From Cyclobacteriaceae bacterium (GTDB taxonomy: Bacteria > Bacteroidota > Bacteroidia > Cytophagales > Cyclobacteriaceae), in the NCBI GenBank assembly GCA_019638395.1, contig JAHBTX010000003.1, positions 248,001 to 312,000 of the forward strand: a stretch of DNA of 64,000 bases, written 5' to 3'. How positions within the stretch are numbered: position 1 is the stretch's first letter; each line of letters starts with the position of its first letter. The notes beneath the pieces were generated by a model that saw nothing but the letters and a program-made list of their open reading frames with translations, had not been told where the DNA came from and did not search any database. Both the position numbers and the translations under genes were made by a program. This document shows positions 44,560 to 53,685 of this stretch, one piece after another.

Positions 44560-45456
44560 TTACCTGCCCGCTTGTGCGGCCAATAAAGCAAGACCTTCGG
44601 TAAAAGTGTGAGGCTTATAACCCAATTCAGCCTGGGCTTTGGTAATGATAAATCCGGTTTTGGGTGGTCGCCTGGCGGGCTGTGTAAAGGTAGAACTATC
44701 GGCAGGTTTGATTAACGAAACATTCAGTTTAAAAAAATTGGCAGTGGCCATCGCAATGTCAAATGGGGTCATCATCTCGCTACCGGAAATATGAAAGATT
44801 CCCTTTGCCTTTTGTGATGCAGCAAGAAAGCAACCAACGGCCAGATCTTCGGCTAACGTTGGTGTGCGCCACTGATCGTTTACCACATTAATGGTTTTTC
44901 CTTCTTCCAGACTTTTCTTTACCCACAACACAATGTTGCTACGACTCATATCGGGTGTAACGCCATATACTAATACAGTGCGCAAAATAGCCCAACTGAT
45001 TTTACTTTGTTGAATTAGCTTTTCACCGGCCAGTTTACTTTCGCCATAAAAATTAACTGGGTTGGGAACAGCGGTTTCATCTAATGGGCCGTAGGTACCA
45101 TCAAAAATAAAATCGGTGGAAACATGAACCAGGTGTGCATTGGCTTGCGAGCAGGCTTCTATAATATGCCCTACGCCCGTTACGTTTGTAAGCCAACACT
45201 TATCGCGTTCGGTTTCGCATTGGTCAACTTGCGTCATAGCTGCTGTGTGAATAACAACATCTGGTTTGGCTGCAGCGATTACTTCGGAAGTTTGTTGCTG
45301 GTTGGTAATATCTAATTCTAAAAACTGTACAGCAGTTGGAAGGTCGGCAGGTTTTTTTCGGGCAGTTGCGATGGTTGTTACATCAGGTTTTGAACCCAGT
45401 AATTGCACGAGCTTATAACCTAATAATCCATTTGCTCCTGTAATAAGAATGCGCAT
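44560..45456 (-). CDS. SDR-family reductase, dTDP-4-dehydrorhamnose reductase (RmlD)-like
   Basis: The 298-residue enzyme has the NAD(P)-binding start MRILITGANGLLGYKLVQLL (GxxGxxG) and the catalytic YxxxK in VNFYGESKLAGEKL, preceded by STDFIFDGTYGP. These match RmlD, which makes dTDP-L-rhamnose, and related SAM-independent sugar reductases. No other rhamnose genes are nearby, so the sugar is uncertain. Its ATG overlaps the stop of the cyclophilin gene by one base. Confidence 0.88.
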   Translation of the reverse strand: MRILITGANGLLGYKLVQLLGSKPDVTTIATARKKPADLPTAVQFLELDITNQQQTSEVIAAAKPDVVIHTAAMTQVDQCETERDKCWLTNVTGVGHIIEACSQANAHLVHVSTDFIFDGTYGPLDETAVPNPVNFYGESKLAGEKLIQQSKISWAILRTVLVYGVTPDMSRSNIVLWVKKSLEEGKTINVVNDQWRTPTLAEDLAVGCFLAASQKAKGIFHISGSEMMTPFDIAMATANFFKLNVSLIKPADSSTFTQPARRPPKTGFIITKAQAELGYKPHTFTEGLALLAAQAGR

Positions 45457-46325
45457 TACTGATTGGGGTATATATAACCGTAAAGTTCTGTAATTTTTTT
45501 GCGCGGAAGTTCTTCAACGGTAACCGTCATACGCACGTCTTCAACGGGGCGCTCTTGTTGCGTGGGCACGGCTGCAATTTTATCAATTACATCCAGGCCA
45601 CTGATAACTTTCCCAAATACGGTGTACTCACCATCTAAGTGGGGAGCACCCCCAACTGTTGTGTAAGCTTTTAATTTTTCAGGTGATACTTCTTTATATA
45701 TTTTTTGCCCGGTCATTTTCTCCAGCCGTGGCACCAGGCTGTTGATTTTAGTTTGATAGGCTTGCATATCGCCTGTCATATAAATTTGATTCAGTGTATC
45801 AATAAGCGGTTGATTTTTCGGATCGCGGAGTATGGTTTGAAAGGCCGCATTCATTTTGTACTGATCGATTCGGAGTGCATCGGCATTAGCTTCAGGAATA
45901 ACCGTTCCTTGCACAATATAAAATTGACTGCCGCTGGAAGCCTTTGAAGGATTTTGGCCATCGCCTAATCGGGCTGCTGATAAGGCTCCTTTTTCATGAA
46001 AAAACTTAGCGTTGAATTCAGCAGGAACCGTATAACCCGGCCCGCCCATACCCAATGGTTGGCCGGGTGTTGCATTTTTAGAATCCGGATCGCCTCCTTG
46101 AATCATAAACCCTTGTATGATTCTGTGAAATAACAAATCGTTATAAAAGCCTTCTTTAGCCAGCTTAATAAAATTTTCTTTGTGCTTGGGCGTTTCATCA
46201 AACAATACAGCAATCATATCACCATAACTGGTTTTTATAATTACTACCGTATCGGTTTTACTGTTTGTGCATTGGGTAAATGCGAACACGCAACACCATG
46301 CCAGCAGGATAAATACTTTTTTCAT
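45456..46325 (-). CDS. Cyclophilin-type peptidyl-prolyl isomerase, lipoprotein
   Basis: The 289-residue protein has a lipoprotein signal (FAFTQC, Cys19) and so is probably tethered in the periplasm. Cyclophilin motifs are FHRIIQGFMIQGGDP, GALSAARLGDGQNPSKASSG and GSQFYIVQG, then EYTVFGKVISGLDVIDKI. Between SQFYIV and the last part is an extra block of about 95 residues that ordinary cyclophilins lack; it is helical and charged. The domain catalyses proline isomerisation during folding of exported proteins. It follows holB by 12 bases. Confidence 0.9.
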   Translation of the reverse strand: MKKVFILLAWCCVFAFTQCTNSKTDTVVIIKTSYGDMIAVLFDETPKHKENFIKLAKEGFYNDLLFHRIIQGFMIQGGDPDSKNATPGQPLGMGGPGYTVPAEFNAKFFHEKGALSAARLGDGQNPSKASSGSQFYIVQGTVIPEANADALRIDQYKMNAAFQTILRDPKNQPLIDTLNQIYMTGDMQAYQTKINSLVPRLEKMTGQKIYKEVSPEKLKAYTTVGGAPHLDGEYTVFGKVISGLDVIDKIAAVPTQQERPVEDVRMTVTVEELPRKKITELYGYIYPNQ

Positions 46326-46337
46326 AAGAGTTTACTT

Positions 46338-47462
46338 TCAGGATTTTAAAACGTTGGCTATTTGTAAGGATAAATCTAAAAAAATCATTTTGGCACTTCC
46401 GTTTCTTTCGAGATGATAATGTGCCGTGCTGATGAGTGTGTTAACAGCGGCAATTTTTTCCACCGTCATTACTTTGCTAAAATCTTTTACGAATTTTAGT
46501 TCTCCACTCTTGGCCCGGCTAATGGCTTCAGCTCCGCTTCGGTGTAACAATGTTTCGCGCATTAGGCCTAACCCGTATTGAAATAGGTTTCGCTGATTAA
46601 GTTTATCTAAGTCGTGGAAATCATCGGCAAACGTTACCAGTTTTTTATAGTCGCGTTTAAAGCACGATCGCATCCAATCGGCAAAGCGATCGGCATAATG
46701 GTCATCCTCACTTTCAATAAGGTTAATGGCTAAGTTCAGGTTGCCATCAGCTAACTGAATAATTTCTGCTCTTCGTGCTTCGGGTACTTTGTGGGTTTCG
46801 CTAAGAAAAATATCAATCTCTGCATCGGTAGATAAAGGTACCTGCACTAATTGTGTGCGCGAAAGAACAGTGGGAAGTAACCGTTCGGCAGCGTTACTTA
46901 CCAGCAGAAAAAATGTATTGGGTGGTGGTTCTTCCAGAATTTTAAGAATGCCGTTGGCTGCCGATGGATGCATGAGCTCCGGCTGCCAGATCAGCATTAC
47001 CTTGTATTTGCTCTCAAAGGGTTTCAGCGAAAGCGTGCGAATAATTTCACGACTTGTTTCGACTGAAATAGAAGCGGGTTTGTCTTCACCCTCGTAGGTA
47101 TTTATCCAGCCACTTAAATCATCGAAGGGTTGATTTAATAAAAAGTTGCGCCATTGCTTAAGTGTTTCTGCTTTTACCTGATCGGCATCTTCGCTTTTCG
47201 GGATGGATCGGAACGGAAACACAAAACTGGTATCGGGGTGTATGTACTTCAGATTTTTACTGCACGCTGCACATGTTCCGCACGAATCATGTTCGCCTTT
47301 GTTTTCGCAGTGCAGGTACGTAGCGTATGCCAATGCCAATGGCAGATTAAGTGCTCCGGCTTTTCCTAAAAACAATTGGGCATGGGCAATATGGTTTTGT
47401 TTCACCGAATCTATGAGCCGGGCTTTAATATCTGCCAATCCTGGAATGTCAGCGAACTTCAC
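46338..47462 (-). CDS. holB: DNA polymerase III delta-prime subunit
   Basis: The 374-residue protein is a clamp-loader subunit. It begins FADIPGLADIKARLIDSVKQ and has a degenerate P-loop (FLGKAGALNLPLALA), the zinc-binding CENKGEHDSCGTCAAC, and the segment ILKILEEPPPNTFFLLVSN typical of DnaX/HolB. I prefer the GTG at 47462 over a GTG at 47492, because the shorter form starts at the conserved N-terminus and leaves an 11-base gap to the preceding gene. Confidence 0.9.
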   Translation of the reverse strand: MKFADIPGLADIKARLIDSVKQNHIAHAQLFLGKAGALNLPLALAYATYLHCENKGEHDSCGTCAACSKNLKYIHPDTSFVFPFRSIPKSEDADQVKAETLKQWRNFLLNQPFDDLSGWINTYEGEDKPASISVETSREIIRTLSLKPFESKYKVMLIWQPELMHPSAANGILKILEEPPPNTFFLLVSNAAERLLPTVLSRTQLVQVPLSTDAEIDIFLSETHKVPEARRAEIIQLADGNLNLAINLIESEDDHYADRFADWMRSCFKRDYKKLVTFADDFHDLDKLNQRNLFQYGLGLMRETLLHRSGAEAISRAKSGELKFVKDFSKVMTVEKIAAVNTLISTAHYHLERNGSAKMIFLDLSLQIANVLKS

Positions 47463-47473
47463 ATTGAATAGGG

Positions 47474-48661
47474 TTATGATTTCTTTTCCCACACTCTGTA
47501 TTGTGCAGAATCTTCAAATACTTTTTTAAGAATAGATTTTTCAATTTCGTTCAATTCCAGGTTTCTCCGTTCCATTGCCTTAGCGGCTGTGTCAAGTGCT
47601 TTGCTAAGTTGATAGGTTGTAAACCCGGCAGCTCCACCCCATGCAAATGAGGGTATGAAATTACGGGGATAGCCATCGCCAAAAATACTGGCACTTACAC
47701 CCACTACGGTGCCGGAGTTAAACATGGTGTTAATGCCACATTTACTATGATCGCCAAACATTAATCCACAAAACATAAGGCCGGTGTCTTTAAAGCCGCC
47801 TTTGGCATAGCTCCACAGTTTTATGTTTTCGTAATTGTTTTTAAGGTTTGATGTATTGGTATCCGCACCAATGTTACACCACTCGCCCAACACAGAATTA
47901 CCCAAAAAGCCATCGTGCGCTTTATTACTATAACCGAAAATTACCGAGTTACTCACCTCGCCACCAATTTTAGAGTAAGGCCCCACAGTAGTATCGCCTC
48001 GTACCTTGGCACCCATATTTACATGCGATTCTTCGCATAATGCAAACGGCCCGCGAATAAGTGCGCCCTCTTGTACAAAGGAATTTTTCCCAAGATAAAT
48101 CGGACCGTTCTCTGCGTTTAAAACTGCAGCCCTTACTTTGGCACCTTCTTCCAGGAATATATGCGCAGGATTGTAAACGCGTGTGTGAACATCGTTAATT
48201 GCTGCAGACTTTCTATCGGCTGTTAGCAATGCAAAGTCTTCGCGAATCTGAGCCCCGTTATGTTGATAAATTTTCCAAACCTGGTCGATCAGCGTAAGCG
48301 AATTAAAAAATTCTGTTTTGATTTTACTAGGCCCGTTAAGTTGGGTTGCCGCGGTGCGCGTGGCAATAACAAACTCGTTATGAACCAACGTTTCTTCCGG
48401 TTTTAAATTAAGAACTGCTTTTGTTAGCTCAGCAGTTGGGCATACAGCACCGTTAATCCACAGGTTATCGGTAGCTACGTGCAGCGGGAATTTAGTACGC
48501 AGGTAATCTTCCGTATAAAAAGATGCCTTGGCACCGAGGTGTTTCTCCCATTTTTCTGCAATCGTAAAAATGCCAATGCGAATGGCGGCTACCGGCCGGG
48601 TAAAAGTAAAAGGTAAAAGGTTCTGTCGGATTTCCGGATGATCGAATAAGATCAGATTCAT
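47474..48661 (-). CDS. GlmU-like sugar-nucleotidyltransferase family protein
   Basis: The 395-residue protein starts MNLILFDHPEIRQNLLPFTF, a pattern of a Bacteroidota family annotated as GlmU-like. The N-terminal part resembles a nucleotidyltransferase without the standard GxGTR signature, and the C-terminal half is a left-handed beta-helix with hexapeptide repeats (GPIYLGKNSFVQEGALIRGP, GANVRGD-like turns, SVLGEWCNIGADTNTSNLKN). It may make or modify an activated amino sugar. It lies next to rpmE but is separated by that gene's terminator. Confidence 0.85.
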   Translation of the reverse strand: MNLILFDHPEIRQNLLPFTFTRPVAAIRIGIFTIAEKWEKHLGAKASFYTEDYLRTKFPLHVATDNLWINGAVCPTAELTKAVLNLKPEETLVHNEFVIATRTAATQLNGPSKIKTEFFNSLTLIDQVWKIYQHNGAQIREDFALLTADRKSAAINDVHTRVYNPAHIFLEEGAKVRAAVLNAENGPIYLGKNSFVQEGALIRGPFALCEESHVNMGAKVRGDTTVGPYSKIGGEVSNSVIFGYSNKAHDGFLGNSVLGEWCNIGADTNTSNLKNNYENIKLWSYAKGGFKDTGLMFCGLMFGDHSKCGINTMFNSGTVVGVSASIFGDGYPRNFIPSFAWGGAAGFTTYQLSKALDTAAKAMERRNLELNEIEKSILKKVFEDSAQYRVWEKKS

Positions 48662-48714
48662 GCTGCTAAAATAGGTTACCGCTTGCTATAGCCAAACCCC
48701 TAATCCAAAGAAGG

Positions 48715-48747
48715 AAAAATAAAAAGGTCTCGCGTGGGCAAGACCTT
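48715..48747 (-). terminator. Terminator of rpmE
   Basis: On the minus strand AAGGTCT and AGACCTT form a perfect 7-bp stem around a 10-base loop, followed by TTTATTTTT. It ends the rpmE transcript before the start of the GlmU-like gene. Confidence 0.85.
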
Positions 48748-48774
48748 AAAACAAAACGCGCTAAGAAGTATGCC

Positions 48775-49020
48775 TTACTTTTTACCGTATTTCTTCTGGA
48801 ATTTCTCTACACGACCGGCAGTATCTACAAACATTTTCTTGCCCGTAAAGAAAGGATGCGAAGCTGAGCTCACCTCCACTTTAATTACCGGATACTCCTT
48901 ACCGTCTTCCCACTTAATAGTTTCTTTTGGAACAGACGTAGAACGGCTCAAAAATTTGAAATCGCTTGAAGTATCCCAAAAAACAACTTCTTTATACTGA
49001 GGGTGAATACCTTTTTTCAT
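48775..49020 (-). CDS. rpmE2: 50S ribosomal protein L31, type B
   Basis: The 81-residue protein begins [20 protein letters not shown] and ends with the conserved [20 protein letters not shown]. It lacks the CxxC zinc motif of type A L31, so it is the zinc-independent form. The ATG at 49020 was chosen because it starts the conserved sequence; an upstream in-frame ATG at 49125 lies before the promoter and is not real. Confidence 0.97.
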   Translation of the reverse strand: MKKGIHPQYKEVVFWDTSSDFKFLSRSTSVPKETIKWEDGKEYPVIKVEVSSASHPFFTGKKMFVDTAGRVEKFQKKYGKK

Positions 49021-49042
49021 ATTAATCTTGCTTAAAGGACTG

Positions 49043-49072
49043 CAAAAGTAGAAAAACCCTCCCGATTTGCAA
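49043..49072 (-). promoter_or_regulatory. Consensus promoter of rpmE
   Basis: On the minus strand TTG (49072-49070) is followed by exactly 19 bases and TACTTTTG (49050-49043), a perfect match to TAnnTTTG. The ATG is 23 bases beyond the -7 box. Confidence 0.85.
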
Positions 49073-49112
49073 GGCCAAATCAACCAATTTGGGCAAAAAA
49101 TGGAAAGGTTGT

Positions 49113-49128
49113 ATTTTGGAACCAAAAT
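49113..49128. promoter_or_regulatory. Inverted repeat before the FitAB pair, possible operator
   Basis: ATTTTGG-AA-CCAAAAT is a perfect 7-bp inverted repeat 9 bases before the antitoxin start. FitAB and VapBC complexes usually bind such palindromes to repress their own operon, so this is a good operator candidate. Confidence 0.5.
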
Positions 49129-49137
49129 GGAACCGCT

Positions 49138-49383
49138 GTGGCAAATATAACCCTCAAAAACATTCCCGATAAAACCTATGCGCTATTGAAGGATCGTGCA
49201 AAGCGCAACCAACGAAGTATTAATAGCGAAATAATAATGGCTATTAAAAACCATTTGCATTTAGAGAAGCCAAGTCCGGATGAAATTCTGGCAAAAGCCA
49301 GAGAATTCCGAAGCAAAATCAAGGTTAACTTAAGTCTTAACCCGGAAGAGATTAAAAATGCTATTAACGAGGGCCGTCCATGA
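49138..49383 (+). CDS. FitA-like ribbon-helix-helix antitoxin
   Basis: The 81-residue protein begins [20 protein letters not shown] and continues [18 protein letters not shown], the strand-helix-helix of Arc/MetJ-type antitoxins such as FitA. The C-terminal part is the expected toxin-binding tail. The start is GTG at 49138; an upstream ATG is out of frame. It overlaps the PIN toxin by 4 bases (ATGA). Confidence 0.85.
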   Translation: MANITLKNIPDKTYALLKDRAKRNQRSINSEIIMAIKNHLHLEKPSPDEILAKAREFRSKIKVNLSLNPEEIKNAINEGRP

Positions 49384-49790
49384 TTGTGGTTGACACCAAC
49401 GTAATCAGCTATCTGTACTTTCCATCAAACGAGACTGAATTAGTGGAAAGATTGTATCAGAAGAATCCTGTGTGGTCAGTTCCCTTTTTGTGGCGAAGTG
49501 AGTTTAGAAATGTAGCAAGTTTGTATCTAAGGAAGGGAATTTTAGCGTACGAGGCAGTTAAAGATGCTACGCATCGTGCCGAAGAACTTTTGTGGGGATA
49601 TGAAGAGATGGTTGAGTCGGCAGAGGTGCTTCCCCTTGTTCAAAAATCGCGTTGTTCTGCTTATGATTGTGAGTTTGTTGCCCTCGCGTTAAGGCTGAAC
49701 ACAAACCTTATTACATACAATAAGAAGATCATCAGTGAATTTCCTGATGTGGCCCTAAAGCCTGAGCAATACCTAAAAATTGCTAAATAA
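49380..49790 (+). CDS. PIN-domain toxin (FitB/VapC type)
   Basis: The 136-residue ribonuclease has Asp5 ([14 protein letters not shown]), Glu41 (WRSEFRNVASL) and Asp96 (SAYDCEFVALA) in PIN positions. The fourth position, usually Asp in TxD, reads TYNKKI with Asn114, as in some active PIN proteins. It would cleave RNA when FitA is lost. It follows the antitoxin directly and lies 2 bases before the RemB/Wzi-like gene, so read-through into that gene is possible. Confidence 0.88.
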   Translation: MIVVDTNVISYLYFPSNETELVERLYQKNPVWSVPFLWRSEFRNVASLYLRKGILAYEAVKDATHRAEELLWGYEEMVESAEVLPLVQKSRCSAYDCEFVALALRLNTNLITYNKKIISEFPDVALKPEQYLKIAK

Positions 49791-49792
49791 GT

Positions 49793-51460
49793 ATGCGTTA
49801 CCTGATTGTTCCTTTTTTCTTTATAGGAGTGTTGGCAAAAGGCCAAAGTACCAATGCTCCGCTCAATAGCGATTATTATTATTGGCTGGATCGGTACGAA
49901 ATAAAATCCGGAAAAATCAGTTCGCAGTTATTTACAACCATAAAACCCTATAAGCGCGATGCAATAATCCGTTATGTTGATACGCTAAATACCGATGCCG
50001 AAATATTTGCGTCAAGGAGCGATCAATTCAACCTGCAGTTTTTTCGCAACGATAGCTGGGAATGGAGCCGCGCAGAAACCAACACTAGTAAAAAGCCGGT
50101 ACTAAAACATTTGTACAAAAAGAAATCGGATTTCGCTTATGTGGATATGCCCGAGTTTGATATACATGTAAATCCGGTGTTGTATTTAAGTGCCGGTAAA
50201 GACAATAACCGCGATGAACTGATTACCATTAACACACGCGGTGTGGAAATACGTGGGATGGTTGACCGCAAAATTGGCTTTTATACCTATGTGGGCGAGA
50301 ACCAGGCCGTGTTGCCCCAATATGTTGCTGATGAAGTTACCCGCAATCGTGTGGTGCCCCATGAAGGTTTTTGGAAAACATTTAAAAATACAGGTGTTGA
50401 TTTTTTTGAAGCCCGTGCCTATATAGACTTCAATTTAACCAAGCATGTTTACATGCAATTTGGTAACGATCGTACTTTTATTGGTAATGGTTACAGATCA
50501 TTGATTTTTTCAGATTACTCACCACCCAACCTCTTTTTGCGTAGCAATGTAAAAGTTTGGAAAATCAATTACCTGTTTCAACTTAACCGCATGGCTGCGG
50601 ATGCGCGCACTCCGGGCAACAAGCGTTATCCCGAAAAGTTTCTGGCGTTTCATCATGCTTCTGTAAACATTGGTAAAAAATTAAATGTTGGTTTGTTCGA
50701 ATCGGTGGTGTTTAGTCCGAAAGATTCGGTTAACAACAATACATTCGACTTTAGTTACCTCAATCCGGTAATCTTTTACCGCGCCATTGAACAGCAGTTT
50801 GGTAGCAGCGATAATGCAATACTTGGTGCCGATATTAAATGGAATGCGTTTAAAAAAGTTTCGTTTTATGGTCAGCTTGTGCTGGATGAATTTCTGTTGA
50901 AAGAAATTACGGCCGGTAATGGCTGGTGGGCCAATAAGTACGCCATTCAGGGTGGTGTAAAATATATTGATGCGTTTGGCGTCTCTAACCTGGATATTCA
51001 GGCAGAAATTAACCGCGTGCGACCTTACACCTATTCGCATTATTCGCAATACGGAAGTTACAGTAACTACCGGCAGGCATTGGCTCACCCACTGGGTGCT
51101 AACTTTAACGAGGTGCTGGGTATTGTGCGTTACCAACCTTTACCTCGTCTTAATTGTACATTGAAGGCTTTTTATGCTAAGACAGGTCGCGATAATGCCA
51201 ACGAGAACTGGGGCAGTAATATTCTGCTTGGCTACCAGGCGCGCCAGCAGGAATATGGTAATGAAATAGGGCAAGGTATTTCTAATTCCATTGTTACAAT
51301 TGATTTTAATGCTTCGTACATGTTGAAACATAATTTATTTATAGAAGTACGCCAGTTGGTAAGACAGAGTAAAAGCGATCTGGCTACGTATAATTATAAT
51401 ACCACACTTAGTTCATTAGCTTTGCGTTGGAATATTCCGCAACGATTGTACGATTTTTAA
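49793..51460 (+). CDS. Outer-membrane beta-barrel protein, RemB / capsule-assembly Wzi-like
   Basis: The 555-residue protein has a signal peptide (MRYLIVPFFFIGVLAKGQ). The part after about 110 alternates aromatic strands with turns (KIGFYTYVGENQAVLPQYV, FIGNGYRSLIFSDYSPPNLF, FFEARAYIDFNLTKHVYMQF), and ends in LALRWNIPQRLYDF, an aromatic terminal strand. This resembles the Wzi-type barrel family that includes the gliding-motility protein RemB of Flavobacterium. The assignment to motility or capsule is inference. The MsbA-like gene begins 3 bases later. Confidence 0.75.
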   Translation: MRYLIVPFFFIGVLAKGQSTNAPLNSDYYYWLDRYEIKSGKISSQLFTTIKPYKRDAIIRYVDTLNTDAEIFASRSDQFNLQFFRNDSWEWSRAETNTSKKPVLKHLYKKKSDFAYVDMPEFDIHVNPVLYLSAGKDNNRDELITINTRGVEIRGMVDRKIGFYTYVGENQAVLPQYVADEVTRNRVVPHEGFWKTFKNTGVDFFEARAYIDFNLTKHVYMQFGNDRTFIGNGYRSLIFSDYSPPNLFLRSNVKVWKINYLFQLNRMAADARTPGNKRYPEKFLAFHHASVNIGKKLNVGLFESVVFSPKDSVNNNTFDFSYLNPVIFYRAIEQQFGSSDNAILGADIKWNAFKKVSFYGQLVLDEFLLKEITAGNGWWANKYAIQGGVKYIDAFGVSNLDIQAEINRVRPYTYSHYSQYGSYSNYRQALAHPLGANFNEVLGIVRYQPLPRLNCTLKAFYAKTGRDNANENWGSNILLGYQARQQEYGNEIGQGISNSIVTIDFNASYMLKHNLFIEVRQLVRQSKSDLATYNYNTTLSSLALRWNIPQRLYDF

Positions 51461-51463
51461 ATA

Positions 51464-53290
51464 ATGAGCACTTTTCTAAGAGTTCTTGCATATGCCAATA
51501 AACTGAAAACCCGCCTGGTTTTCTTTTTCTTTTATTCCATACTGGGCGTAATTTTTGGCACCTTTAATATCGTGCTGGTTATGCCCATGCTCGATGTGCT
51601 GTTCAATCAAACCGCACAAACAGCGGTGCCTCCTATGCCGCCATTCGAGCTTACAGTTGACTTTGTAAAGGGGGCATTTAATCACACCTTTATTCAAATT
51701 GTACAGCAAGACGGACCGCTCGGGGCTTTGCTATTTGTTTGTGCGTTAATTGTTGTTTGTGTTATTCTGGCTAATCTGTTCCGCTACCTCGAGCGGGTAA
51801 TTGCAACTAAACTGCGGGTGGACCTGGTGCGCAATATCCGGCTGGATATTTTTAGTAAAGTTACACGCTTGCATATTGGTTACTTTAATAACGAGCGCAA
51901 AGGCGATCTTATTTCTCGTTTTACCAACGATGTAAACGAAGTTGAAAATGCAGTAATGAATAGCCTGAAAGTTGTGTTGAAAGAGCCTATTACTATTCTG
52001 TTCTCATTTTTTTTATTGTTTAAAATTTCGCCCCAGCTAACACTATTTACACTATTGGTACTACCCCTTACGGGAGGGGTATTAGCCGAAATAATAAAGC
52101 GATTAAAACGCCAGGCAACACAAAGCCAGGAATCGTTAGGCCGCATACTTAATATTCTGGATGAAACCTTTGGGGGCATGCGGGTTATTAAAGCTTTCAA
52201 TGCCCGCAATTTTGTAATTTCTAAAATTGAAGCTGAGAGTGGATTTTACAGAAAGACCGTAAAATCAATTGCTTATAAAAATGAACTGGCATCACCGGTT
52301 TCAGAAATTTTAGGTGTAATGATTATTGCGGGTATAATTTTTTTTGGTGGCAACATGGTATTAAATGAAAGTTCTACCTTAAAGCCTTCTGCCTTCATGA
52401 CTTTTCTGGCCGTGTTTGCATTAATTATACAGCCTGCCAAAAATTTCTCAAACGGGATAACTGCCTTGCAGCGTGGTACAGCTTCAGCCCGTAGAATTTT
52501 TGCATTGATTGATCAGGTTCCGGCTATTCAAAATAAACCCGATGCAAAAGTTTTAAAATCGTTTGAGCGTACTATTACTTTTAAAGCAGTAAGCTTTGCT
52601 TATGATACCGAAAAAGTATTACGAAACATCAACCTCACTATCGAAAAGGGAAAAACGTTAGCATTGGTAGGTCCATCGGGTGGGGGTAAATCAACCTTGG
52701 CCGATTTGGTGCCCCGCTTTTACGATCCCACCGAAGGTGAGGTATTGATTGATGGCATATCGTTAAAAGATTACGATCTGGATAGTGTGCGCCATCATAT
52801 TGGTGTTGTTACACAAGAGTCAATTTTATTTAACGATACCATCTTTAACAACATTGCATTTGGCATGCCACACGTAAACGAGGCTGATGTAATACAGGCA
52901 GCAAAAATTGCCAATGCGCACGACTTCATAACACAAACTGAAAATGGTTACCAAACTTTGATTGGCGAGCGTGGCTCCAAACTTTCGGGTGGGCAACGCC
53001 AAAGGTTAAGCATAGCCCGGGCTGTGCTTAAGAATCCACCCATTCTGATTTTGGATGAAGCTACATCGGCATTGGATTCGGAATCGGAAAAGCTGGTGCA
53101 GGAGGCACTCTTTAACCTGATGAAAAACCGAACCTCCATAGTAATTGCTCATCGCCTCAGTACCATTCAACATGCCGATGAGATTGTGGTAATTCAAAAT
53201 GGCGAGATTGCCGAGCGAGGCACACACGATCAATTAAATAACCAGAATGGGCTTTACCGCAAACTGGTGTCCATTCAAAATACCGATTAA
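51464..53290 (+). CDS. ABC exporter, MsbA-like lipid/peptide type
   Basis: The 608-residue half-transporter has a six-helix membrane domain (about 15-345) and an ATPase domain with Walker A GPSGGGKSTLADLVP, Q-loop VVTQES, signature LSGGQRQRLSIAR, Walker B ILILDEATSALD and H-loop IAHRLSTI. It works as a homodimer in the inner membrane. MsbA-type members flip lipid A core or other lipids; peptide or drug export is also possible. Confidence 0.93.
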   Translation: MSTFLRVLAYANKLKTRLVFFFFYSILGVIFGTFNIVLVMPMLDVLFNQTAQTAVPPMPPFELTVDFVKGAFNHTFIQIVQQDGPLGALLFVCALIVVCVILANLFRYLERVIATKLRVDLVRNIRLDIFSKVTRLHIGYFNNERKGDLISRFTNDVNEVENAVMNSLKVVLKEPITILFSFFLLFKISPQLTLFTLLVLPLTGGVLAEIIKRLKRQATQSQESLGRILNILDETFGGMRVIKAFNARNFVISKIEAESGFYRKTVKSIAYKNELASPVSEILGVMIIAGIIFFGGNMVLNESSTLKPSAFMTFLAVFALIIQPAKNFSNGITALQRGTASARRIFALIDQVPAIQNKPDAKVLKSFERTITFKAVSFAYDTEKVLRNINLTIEKGKTLALVGPSGGGKSTLADLVPRFYDPTEGEVLIDGISLKDYDLDSVRHHIGVVTQESILFNDTIFNNIAFGMPHVNEADVIQAAKIANAHDFITQTENGYQTLIGERGSKLSGGQRQRLSIARAVLKNPPILILDEATSALDSESEKLVQEALFNLMKNRTSIVIAHRLSTIQHADEIVVIQNGEIAERGTHDQLNNQNGLYRKLVSIQNTD

Positions 53291-53367
53291 CCCCTGCAAG
53301 GTTTTACCAACTTTTACATTTTGGCTTTACCCGAAAAAGCCTAAGTTTGTTGCATAAAATTGTTTGA

Positions 53368-53685
53368 ATGAATAAACGCAGGCTTATATTTTTTGCCATC
53401 TTCGGATTATACCACCTCTTTGTTTTCTTTTTTGTGATTTTTGTTGAATCCAGAAAAGACCTGAGCGACCTGCTGAGTTTATACAATCAACTCAAGCTTT
53501 TTAAATACGGAGCTTTATTGGGATTGATACTGCTTCTAATTGATGTGGTGTGGAATTTTATTGAAAACAAGGCGTACAAACGCGAGCACGAAACCCTTCG
53601 CCTTGAAAACAACACTTTAAAGGCCAAGGTGTATGATTTGCAACAAAAGCCTTCGGTAAAAGAAACCCCTGCATCTGGAAAATGA
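53368..53685 (+). CDS. Small two-helix membrane protein with coiled coil
   Basis: The 105-residue protein has two membrane helices (about 5-26 and 47-66) and then a charged coiled coil ([20 protein letters not shown]). I recognise no family beyond a resemblance to small Bacteroidota proteins that sit before gmhA. Its stop overlaps the gmhA ATG by 4 bases. It could be a scaffold or partner of an envelope enzyme, but no function is shown. Confidence 0.75.
   Translation: MNKRRLIFFAIFGLYHLFVFFFVIFVESRKDLSDLLSLYNQLKLFKYGALLGLILLLIDVVWNFIENKAYKREHETLRLENNTLKAKVYDLQQKPSVKETPASGK

Noticed and set aside
48775-49125. A 116-residue version of ribosomal protein L31
   Set aside because: The extra 35 residues lie over the consensus promoter; the family starts at MKKGIHP (49020).
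50681-51136. A 151-codon open frame antisense to the RemB/Wzi-like gene
   Set aside because: It has no plausible start signal, its residues follow the codon pattern of the sense gene, and the sense frame has a signal peptide and barrel pattern.
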